Source of the DNA: Kitasatospora paranensis
Lineage (GTDB): Bacteria; Actinomycetota; Actinomycetes; Streptomycetales; Streptomycetaceae
Assembly (NCBI RefSeq): GCF_039544005.1
Contig: NZ_BAABKV010000001.1
Location: forward strand, 7,006,001-7,070,000
Direction of reading: 5' to 3'
Length of the DNA stretch: 64,000 nt
Below the pieces are notes generated by a model, which did not search any database, was not told the DNA's origin, and worked only from the letters and a program-made list of their open reading frames with translations. The translations under genes and the position numbers were made by a program. Positions 57,938 through 64,000 of this stretch are shown here, in pieces (within the stretch, counting starts at the first letter, position 1; every line of letters starts with the position of its first letter).

Positions 57938-58145
57938 CCGGTCTCCAGAGGAGTCTGGCCCTGCGGCGGGCCGGGCGTGAACGGCACATCGCGGCGTGCG
58001 CGGCCGGCGGTGTGCCCTCGGGGCGGGACGGGGGCGGACGCCTTCGTCCGGCCCGTCGGCCCCCACGGGCCGCGGGCCCTCTCCCCGGTGTACTCAACCC
58101 TGCCGCCCCGGCACCCGGGTGTCGTCAGCCGTCCGCAGACACCTG

Positions 58146-58263
58146 GCGTACCGCGGGCGCGGTACGCGGCCGCCGCCGCATACCGCGTCCGCGGGCGGCC
58201 GTCGGCGGGACCGCCCTGCCGGGAGCCCCCTCGGCGTGGGCCTACGGCCCCGGCCGTAGGCCC
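58146..58263. promoter_or_regulatory. Two tight perfect inverted repeats in the divergent MMPL/SDR region
   Basis: gcgtaccgcg-gg-cgcggtacgc (58146-58167) is a perfect 10+2+10 inverted repeat, with a further near copy of the half-site (gcataccgcg) at 58178-58187. gggcctacggcc-cc-ggccgtaggccc (58238-58263) is a perfect 12+2+12 repeat. Two-base spacers make operators more likely than terminators. The rest of the 394-bp gap (57938-58331) shows no gene. Confidence 0.6.
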
Positions 58264-58331
58264 AACGGACCACCCGCCGCCGGGGCCGGCGGCCGATCCG
58301 CCGACCGCGGGTGCGGCGGGAGAGTCGTGCC

Positions 58332-59063
58332 ATGGACACCTCGCAGACACCGCCCGTCGCCGTCGTCACCGGAGCCTCCCGCGGACTCGGCCTGGAACTC
58401 GCCCGCGCGCTCGCCCTGGACGGCTGGCGCCTGGTGCTCACCGCCCGGGGCGCCGCCGAACTCGCCGCCGTCGAGGCCGAGCTCGCCGCCGTCACCGAGG
58501 TCGCCGCCCCGGCCGGCTCGGTCGTCGACGACGCCCACCGGGAGCGCCTCGCCGCGGCCGCCGCCGCCCTCGGCGGCGCCCGCCTGCTGGTCAACAACGC
58601 CTCCACCCTCACCGGCCGCGACCCGGCCGGTGCGCCGATGCCCGCCCTGGCGGACTTCCCGCTGCCGGGCCTGCTGGAGACCTTCGAGGTCAACGTGCTC
58701 GCCCCGATCGCGCTGACCCAGCTGCTGCTGCCCCAGCTGCGCGGCCACGGCGGCGCCGTGCTCAACCTCAGCTCGGACGCGGCCGTCGAGCCCTACCCCG
58801 GCTGGGGCGGCTACGGGGCGTCGAAGGCGGCCCTGGACCACGCCACGGCGATCCTCGGCGCGGAGGAGCCCGCGCTGCGGGTCTGGGCCCTGGACCCTGG
58901 CGACATGCGCACCCGGATGCACCAGGAGGCCTTCCCCGGCGAGGACATCTCCGACCGGCCGCTGCCCGCGACCGTGGTGCCCGCCGTCCTCACGCTGCTC
59001 CGCGACCGCCCCGCCTCCGGCCGGTACCGGGCCGCCGGCCTGCTCGCCGGCGCGAGGGCCTGA
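58332..59063 (+). CDS. Short-chain dehydrogenase/reductase
   Basis: 243 aa, classical SDR. The cofactor motif is VVTGASRGLGLELARALAL (TGxxxGxG), with LLVNNAST (NNAG-like). The catalytic Ser lies in LNLSSDAA, and Tyr/Lys in GYGASKAAL (YxxxK). The substrate is unknown. ATG at 58332 is used (an ATG 21 bp upstream is also in frame). The QueA-like gene starts 1 bp after its stop, so the two are co-translated. Confidence 0.85.
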   Translation: MDTSQTPPVAVVTGASRGLGLELARALALDGWRLVLTARGAAELAAVEAELAAVTEVAAPAGSVVDDAHRERLAAAAAALGGARLLVNNASTLTGRDPAGAPMPALADFPLPGLLETFEVNVLAPIALTQLLLPQLRGHGGAVLNLSSDAAVEPYPGWGGYGASKAALDHATAILGAEEPALRVWALDPGDMRTRMHQEAFPGEDISDRPLPATVVPAVLTLLRDRPASGRYRAAGLLAGARA

Positions 59064-59064
59064 G

Positions 59065-60159
59065 ATGGCGACCGCCGTTCACCCGGGGCCGGCCGCCGGG
59101 CCGGACCCGTCGGACGGGTGGGACTTCACCGTGCCGGCCGAACTGTCCGCCCGCGCCCCGGCCGAGGCCCGCGGACTGACCAGGGACGGTGTCCGGCTGC
59201 TGGTCGGCCGGCGGCCGGGCCTGCGCACCGGGCACCACCGGTTCGCCGACCTGCCGGGGCTGTTGGACCCGGGGGACCTGCTGGTGGTCAACGACTCCGC
59301 GATGCTGCCGGCCGCACTGGACGGGCGGCTGCCGGGCGGCGACCGGGTGGCCCTGCACCTCTCCGGCGCCCGGCCGGATCCGCGCGGCCACCACCTGGTG
59401 GAGCTGCGCTGCCCGACCGCCGGCGCCACCGTCCCCTACGAGCAGGGGAGTTCACCCGCCCGGGCGGGGCTTGGGATCACCCTGCCGGGCGGCGGCCGGG
59501 CCGAGCTCACCGCCCCCTTCACGACGCGGTTGTGGCACGCCCGGCTCGACCTGCCGGGCGGCCCCACCGGCTACCTGACCCGGTTCGGCCGGCCGATCCG
59601 GTACGGCTACGTGGACCGCGACTGGCCGGTCGAGGCCTACCGGACGGTCTTCGCCTCCGTGCCCGGCAGCAGCGAAATGCCCAGCGCGGGACGGCCGTTC
59701 ACCGCGGACACGGTGGCCCGGGCGGCCGCCCGCGGAGTGCTGTTCGCGCCGATCACGCTGCACACCGGAGTGGCCTCCCCGGAGGCGCACGAGGCGCCGT
59801 ACGCGGAGTGGTTCCGGGTGCCGGAGCCGACGGCGCGCCTGGTCGGCCGGGTGCGGGCGGCGGGCGGCCGGGTGGTGGCGGTCGGCACCACGGTCGTCCG
59901 CGCCCTGGAGTCGGCGGCCGGCGAGGACGGGCGGGTGCATGCCGCCGACGGCTGGACGGAGTTGGTGATCACCCCGGAGCGGGGCGTGCGGGCGGTGGAC
60001 GGACTGCTCACCGGCTGGCACGAACCGCGCGCCTCGCACCTGCTGATGCTGGAGGCCGTCGCGGGTCGTCCGCTGCTGGCCAGGTGCTATGCCGAGGCAC
60101 TGCAGCACCGTTACCTGTGGCACGAGTTCGGGGACGTGAACCTGCTGCTGTCCCGCTAG
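59065..60159 (+). CDS. QueA-like S-adenosylmethionine:tRNA ribosyltransferase-isomerase family protein
   Basis: 364 aa. QueA transfers the ribosyl part of SAM to make epoxyqueuosine in tRNA. The family pattern is present: DLLVVNDSAMLPAALDGR, YVDRDWPVEAYRTVFASVPG, SSEMPSAGRPFTADTVARAA and TLHTGVASPEAHEAP. Some positions differ from enteric QueA, for example in the SAEMPSAGRPF-like stretch. Queuosine synthesis is generally thought to be missing in most actinobacteria, and no tgt or other que gene is in the window, so its real role is uncertain. It is coupled to an SDR gene. Confidence 0.8.
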   Translation: MATAVHPGPAAGPDPSDGWDFTVPAELSARAPAEARGLTRDGVRLLVGRRPGLRTGHHRFADLPGLLDPGDLLVVNDSAMLPAALDGRLPGGDRVALHLSGARPDPRGHHLVELRCPTAGATVPYEQGSSPARAGLGITLPGGGRAELTAPFTTRLWHARLDLPGGPTGYLTRFGRPIRYGYVDRDWPVEAYRTVFASVPGSSEMPSAGRPFTADTVARAAARGVLFAPITLHTGVASPEAHEAPYAEWFRVPEPTARLVGRVRAAGGRVVAVGTTVVRALESAAGEDGRVHAADGWTELVITPERGVRAVDGLLTGWHEPRASHLLMLEAVAGRPLLARCYAEALQHRYLWHEFGDVNLLLSR

Positions 60160-60230
60160 GCGGCGGTGTCCTGACGGCGACAGCGAAGCCATGGGGCCGC
60201 TGGGCGGTGCAGGGCTCGGGCCCGCATCGC

Positions 60231-60674
60231 TCAGCGGCCCTGCGCCTCGCAGTACCGCTTCAGCCCGGCCGCCTCCATGTCGACGTACCGGCGGGTCGGC
60301 CTGCCGTACGCCAGGGCGAGCAGCGGCGCCATGAATCCCATCTGCTGCACGCCGAGCACCACCCGGGACCGGTCCGCACCGAGCGGCTCGATCCGGTGGG
60401 TGCCGATCGTGGTGAACGCCGGGTTGCGGGAGCGCCATTCGAAGCTGCGCCCCGGCTCCATGCCGGTGACCTGCCACACTTCGGTCGCCGGCTTGAGCTG
60501 CCGGACCTCTGCCTCGCTCCCCACTGCCACCGGGCCGTCGGACAGCAGGCGTAAGCCCGCCTTCGACACCGTCCGGCGGGGCCAGCCCTCGATGTCGGCC
60601 AGCACCGCCCACACCCGCTCCGGCGTCGCCGCGACATCCACCGTCACCTGGTACCGCACTCGCGTTCCCCCCAT
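60231..60674 (-). CDS. SRPBCC (START-like) family protein
   Basis: 147 aa, polyketide-cyclase/START-like fold. Seen are VDVAATPERVWAVLADIEGW near the start and FEWRSRNPAFTTIGTHRIEP in the middle, with a C-terminal helix YVDMEAAGLKRYCEAQ. Such proteins bind hydrophobic small molecules; no ligand is indicated. It converges on the QueA-like gene with a 71-bp gap and is divergent from the chitinase gene. Confidence 0.8.
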   Translation of the reverse strand: MGGTRVRYQVTVDVAATPERVWAVLADIEGWPRRTVSKAGLRLLSDGPVAVGSEAEVRQLKPATEVWQVTGMEPGRSFEWRSRNPAFTTIGTHRIEPLGADRSRVVLGVQQMGFMAPLLALAYGRPTRRYVDMEAAGLKRYCEAQGR

Positions 60675-60840
60675 CGACGTCGGGTTCCCACCGTACGGCC
60701 CGTCGTGCGGCGGCCTTCACCGGCCGAGGGGCGGTGGCCCGACGGGTCGTCGGATCCGGTCGAGATCGCACCCCGGTCCTCGGATCGGGGGGCCGTCCCT
60801 TAACTCCGTCCTAACGGTGGCCTGGGATCGCCTGAACTGC

Positions 60841-60859
60841 TTGACAGGTATAGACCAGC
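60841..60859 (+). promoter_or_regulatory. Chitinase promoter -35 box overlapping a DasR-like operator
   Basis: TTGACA (60841-60846) is a consensus -35. acaggtatagaccagc (60844-60859) is, on the other strand, 13 of 16 identical to the DasR element and contains the core TGGTCTATACC. A repressor there would block RNA polymerase directly. Operators of this kind are known at Streptomyces chitinase genes. The remaining 326-bp gap (60675-61000) shows no gene. Confidence 0.7.
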
Positions 60860-61000
60860 ACGGTTGAGTCCTCATCAGCCCCGTACCGGCCCGTAACCTC
60901 GGCCGTCGACACCGGCCGGCTCCTGGCATGCCTCGGGCCCGCGCGGGGCGGTCCCCGTCCTCGATCCCGTGCGGCCCCCACCGCACCAAGGGGTGATCAC

Positions 61001-62113
61001 GTGTCAGTCAAGCACCGCTCCAAGTCGGTCAAACGCCGCTTCCTGGCGTTCCTTGCCGCAGCCTCGGCCGTCGCGGGCCTGGCGTTCGCCCTGCCGTCCG
61101 CCGCCTCCGCGGCGACCTGCGCAACTCCGTGGAACTCCTCGACCGTCTACACCAGCGGCAACTCCGCCTCGTACAACGGCCACAACTGGAACGCCAAGTG
61201 GTGGACCCAGAACGAGGCCCCGAGCACCGGCGGCTCGGGTGTCTGGGCCGACCAGGGCACCTGTGGCGGCGGCGGTGGCAGCACCCCGACCCCCACCGGC
61301 GGAAGCTGCAGCTACCCCGCCTGGGTGGCCGGCCAGTCGTACACCGCCGGCACGGTGGTCCAGTACACCAACGGCCTGCTCTACCGCGCGTCCCACGACA
61401 ACCCGGGCTACGATCCCGTGATCAGCACCTGGTACTGGGACCCGTACACCTGCTCCGGTTCGACGACCGGCCCGACGCAGACCCCCAACCCGGGCGGATT
61501 CCCCGTCAGCGAGGCCCAGTTCAACCAGATGTTCCCGAACCGGAACTCCTTCTACACCTACAGCGGCCTGACCGCCGCGCTGAGCGCCTACCCGGCGTTC
61601 GCGGCGACCGGCAGTGACACCGTGCGCAAGCAGGAGGCCGCGGCCTTCCTCGCCAACGTCAGCCACGAGACCGGCGGCCTGGTGTACATCGTCGAGCAGA
61701 ACACCGCGAACTACCCGCACTACTGCGACACTTCGCAGTCCTACGGCTGCCCCGCCGGGCAGTCCGCCTACTACGGCCGCGGCCCGATCCAGCTCAGCTG
61801 GAACTTCAACTACAAGGCCGCCGGCGACGCACTCGGCATCGACCTGCTGCACAACCCCAACCTGGTGCAGACCGACGCCGCAGTGGCCTGGAAGACCGGC
61901 CTCTGGTACTGGAACACCCAGACCGGGCCCGGCACGATGACCCCGCACAACGCCATGGTCAACGGCGCCGGATTCGGTGAGACGATCCGCAGCATCAACG
62001 GCAGCCTGGAGTGCAACGGCGGCAACCCCGCCCAGGTCCAGAGCCGGGTCAACGCCTACCAGAACTTCGTGTCGATCCTCGGCACCACCCCGGGGTCCAA
62101 CCTGACCTGCTGA
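61001..62113 (+). CDS. Secreted family 19 chitinase with two chitin-binding modules
   Basis: 370 aa. A Sec signal peptide (1-38, cleavage near SAASA-A) is followed by two CBM5/12-like modules (about 40-87, WNSSTVYTSGNSASYNGHNW; about 102-150, YPAWVAGQSYTAGTVVQYTN), each followed by a Gly/Thr/Pro linker. The GH19 catalytic domain (about 165-370) has the catalytic acid E223 in NVSHETGGLVYI and the substrate loop YYGRGPIQLSWNFNYKAAG. GTG at 61001 has AAGGGGTGA upstream. The catalytic domain resembles Streptomyces ChiC/ChiF-type enzymes active on fungal chitin. A DasR-like site lies at its promoter. Confidence 0.95.
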   Translation: MSVKHRSKSVKRRFLAFLAAASAVAGLAFALPSAASAATCATPWNSSTVYTSGNSASYNGHNWNAKWWTQNEAPSTGGSGVWADQGTCGGGGGSTPTPTGGSCSYPAWVAGQSYTAGTVVQYTNGLLYRASHDNPGYDPVISTWYWDPYTCSGSTTGPTQTPNPGGFPVSEAQFNQMFPNRNSFYTYSGLTAALSAYPAFAATGSDTVRKQEAAAFLANVSHETGGLVYIVEQNTANYPHYCDTSQSYGCPAGQSAYYGRGPIQLSWNFNYKAAGDALGIDLLHNPNLVQTDAAVAWKTGLWYWNTQTGPGTMTPHNAMVNGAGFGETIRSINGSLECNGGNPAQVQSRVNAYQNFVSILGTTPGSNLTC

Positions 62114-62385
62114 CCTCCTGGCGCACGGCCGACGGGGCGCCGCCGTCCGGGCAACCGGGCGCGGTGCCCCGTGGTGCTCCCCGGTGGTCCGACCGGGGCC
62201 GCACAGCCGGAGACGGGAAGGGGCTACCCGCTTCTCGCGGATCCTGATTGCGCGGTGCACGGCTTGCGCCGCTACTCCGCGTCTTTCTGGGACCCTTCCC
62301 GTCCCTACCAGGACACCACCACCGCGGCCGTTGCGCGAGCCGCCACGCCCTGTGTCGCGCCGCCCGATCCCGGTACGCTCGCCGG

Positions 62386-62559
62386 ATGGACGCCGACGGC
62401 ACCCGTGAGACCGCCCCGGACGCCCCCCGGCCCGCGGTCGAGGAGGGCGGCGAACCCGCCTGCCTGCTGGCCCGGCTCTGCCCGCAGTGCGACGCGGTGC
62501 CCGAGGGGCCCCCGGCGGCGGAGTGTTGGCGCTGCGGCGCCGATCTGCGCTCCCGCTGA
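62386..62559 (+). CDS. Small zinc-ribbon protein
   Basis: 57 aa from ATG at 62386. The C-terminal half has LCPQCDAVPEG and ECWRCGADL, two CxxC pairs that would bind one zinc. Small proteins of this kind are common in streptomycetes and have no known function. The 272-bp stretch before it contains no other gene that I can support. Confidence 0.6.
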   Translation: MDADGTRETAPDAPRPAVEEGGEPACLLARLCPQCDAVPEGPPAAECWRCGADLRSR

Positions 62560-62695
62560 CCGCGGCCGCCTCGCCGTCCGGCCGCCGTGCCCCCGGCTGC
62601 CTCCGCCGCGGAAAAGCGCTGGCCCCGGGCCGTCCGGGCCTCTAACGTGCCGGGGTCGGCGGCGCGGGCCCCGGCGGTCGGACCAAGGGGGAGCG

Positions 62696-63408
62696 ATGGC
62701 TGTTCATCTGATCGGCGGCGGGCGGGACGAGCGCCTGTACCGGGAGCTGTACGGGCCGTTCCTGGCCGAGGCCGGACCGGATCCGGCGGTGGCCTGCGTG
62801 CTGCTCGACGAGGGCGACGTGGCGGAGCAGTTCGCCCGCTGGTCGGACGCGTTCGCGGCCGCCGCGCCGTGCCGGCCGTACGCCGTCGCCGTGCCACTCG
62901 ACGGCGCCTTCGACCCGGCGGCCCTGGAGGACGCGGACGCCGTCTTCGTGGGGGCCGGCCTGACCCCGGCGTACCGGGCGGCGCTGGCCGGGCCGCTGGG
63001 CCGGGCGCTGGCCGCGCGGCCGCTGCCGTACGCCGGCTTCTCGGCCGGTGCCGCGATCGCCGCCGGCCGGGCGCTGGTCGGCGGCTGGCTCGCCGATGGG
63101 GTCCCGGTCTGCCCGGAGGACGCCGCCGAGGACCTGGACGGGATCGAGGTGGGCGACGGCCTGGGCCTGCTGGCCCCGGCGGTGGCCGGCGGCATGGTGG
63201 CCAGTGGGGCACGCTGGGCCGGCTGGCCGCGGCGGTGGCCGGCGGCATGGTGGCCTCCGGCGTGGCGATCGACGAGAACACCGCGCTGACGGTCGACGCC
63301 GACGGGCGGGCTCTGGTGCGCGGTGCGGGCCGGGTGCACGTCGTCCGCCCGGACGGCGCCGGTGTGCAGGTGCGTTCCTACGGCGCCGGTGGCCCGGTGG
63401 ATCTCTGA
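62696..63408 (+). CDS. Peptidase S51/cyanophycinase-like protein, apparent frameshift
   Basis: About 237 aa after repair. It has a class I glutamine-amidotransferase-like fold with a serine nucleophile in YAGFSAGAAIAAG near residue 120, as in S51 dipeptidase E and cyanophycinase. The start is AVHLIGGGRDERLYRELYG. The frame breaks at the G run 63206-63209; one added G gives VASGGTLGRLAAAVAGGMVA and carries on to the stop. The break lies between two near-identical GGMVASG-coding segments (26-bp repeats). GGGGGAGCG precedes ATG at 62696. Substrate unknown. Confidence 0.75.
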
Positions 63409-63415
63409 CGCACGG

Positions 63416-63853
63416 TCAGGTCTGCTCGGGGAAGGCGACGCGGCGTTCGTCGGCGGTGATCGGCAGGTCGTTGATGCTCGCAAAGCGGCGCCGCATCAGG
63501 CCGTTCGGGTCGAACTCCCAGTTCTCGTTGCCGTACGCGCGGAACCACTGGCCGTCGGCGTCGTGGAACTCGTACTCGAAGCGGACGGCGATCCGGTCGC
63601 CGGTGTACGCCCACAGCTCCTTGCGGAGCCGGTAGCCGAGCTCGCGCTGCCACTTGGCGGTGAGAAAGGCGACGATCTCGCGGCGCCCGGTGAGGAAGAC
63701 GTCGCGGTTGCGCCACTCGGAGTCCTCGGTGTACGCCAGGGCGACCCGCTCCGGGTCCCGGGAGTTCCAGGCGTCCTCGGCGGCCTGGACCTTCCGTCGG
63801 GCGGTCTCCTCGGTGAACGGCGGGACGGGGGCCGCTGTCCGGGCATGGGGCAC
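63416..63853 (-). CDS. DUF1348/SnoaL-like protein, possible frameshift in the first codons
   Basis: About 145 aa, NTF2-like fold. Seen are KVQAAEDAWNSRDPERVALA and FLTAKWQRELGYRLRKELWA, then FEYEFHDADGQWFRAYGNEN, the hallmark of DUF1348. The family is often under TetR control and may act on small molecules; the function is not known. The in-frame start is GTG 63853, but ATG 63846 lies 7 bases after GAGGAG. One added C in its second codon gives MPRTAAPVPPFTEE in the right frame, so ATG 63846 may be the true start. It is divergent from the TetR gene. Confidence 0.8.
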   Translation of the reverse strand: MPHARTAAPVPPFTEETARRKVQAAEDAWNSRDPERVALAYTEDSEWRNRDVFLTGRREIVAFLTAKWQRELGYRLRKELWAYTGDRIAVRFEYEFHDADGQWFRAYGNENWEFDPNGLMRRRFASINDLPITADERRVAFPEQT

Positions 63854-63866
63854 TCCTCGGGGCAGG

Positions 63867-63918
63867 GGAGAACGATCGTTCTCCGCTTGGTCGCTACCCT
63901 AGGAGAGCGATGGTTCTC
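63867..63918. promoter_or_regulatory. Paired palindromic operators between the SnoaL-like and TetR genes
   Basis: ggagaacgatcgttctcc (63867-63884) is a perfect 18-bp palindrome. gagagcgatggttctc (63903-63918) repeats its core with two changes, 35 bp away centre to centre. The layout fits TetR dimers controlling both divergent genes. Confidence 0.75.
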
Positions 63919-63932
63919 AGGCAAGGAGACGG

Positions 63933-64000
63933 GTGATCGTGGACAACGACACGGGGGCGCGCAGCCAGGCCCTGAACGCCGCCGAACAGCTCTTCTACGG
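63933..64000 (+). CDS. TetR-family regulator, N-terminal part only
   Basis: The first 22 codons (GTG at 63933, or GTG at 63939 with better spacing from AAGGAG) read through GARSQALNAAEQLFYG, the usual first helix of a TetR DNA-binding domain. The rest lies beyond the window. Its position next to two matching palindromes supports the call. Confidence 0.7.
   Translation, partial: MIVDNDTGARSQALNAAEQLFY

Overview
The window is very GC-rich DNA with GTG starts, tight GTGA/ATGA overlaps and a recognisable actinomycete core. It carries bldD (167 aa with an intact cyclic-di-GMP motif), a Streptomyces-type integration host factor, a helicase-dead PriA and a PyrR-led pyrimidine operon. This points to a chromosome of the Streptomycetaceae (Streptomyces or Kitasatospora). 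No integrase, transposase, tRNA, rRNA or CRISPR array was seen.

Layout. 1-4.1 kb: the tail of an M24 aminopeptidase, efp, nusB, a thioesterase-like gene, an unknown gene, and bldD on the minus strand with a palindromic operator. 4.4-14.5 kb: pyrR-pyrB-pyrC-(PH-like membrane protein)-carA-carB, then a perfect hairpin, then pyrD-pyrF. Together these make UMP and carbamoyl phosphate. 14.8-24.7 kb: housekeeping genes for nucleoid structure (ihf), GMP kinase, RNA polymerase omega, CoA synthesis, SAM synthesis, priA, deformylase/formyltransferase and a 16S rRNA methyltransferase. 24.8-31.3 kb: an aldo/keto reductase, an AurF-like diiron oxygenase, a C39-like protein, an ABC ATPase, a SCO6745-like protein, rpe and a Tat-type esterase.

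31.5-36.4 kb holds the most unusual locus. A membrane GT2 polysaccharide synthase is followed 15 bp later by one long gene that fuses an acyltransferase-3 membrane domain, an SGNH domain and a GH16 glycosidase domain. A DasR-like operator lies in front of the pair, and the same 11-bp core occurs at the promoter of the GH19 chitinase at 61.0 kb. The inferred role is making, O-acylating and trimming an extracellular polysaccharide under amino-sugar control.

36.5-64 kb is a mosaic of accessory genes: Nudix plus an atypical zinc-ribbon SDR; methyltransferase and arylamine N-acetyltransferase; a secreted metalloprotease with Fn3 and ricin-like domains; a two-gene TROVE/VWA plus HTH-protein module; a dormancy-like set (Rv1733c-like, Adh, Acg-like, CBS-BON); a GuaB1-type enzyme; a two-component system beside an MMPL transporter; SDR plus a QueA-like protein; chitinase; an S51-like protein; and a SnoaL-like gene divergent from a TetR gene across paired palindromes.

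Ten apparent frameshifts in nine genes all behave as one missing base, and nearly all lie in a C or G run. They look like sequencing or assembly errors rather than real pseudogenes, so the affected genes are annotated as single genes.
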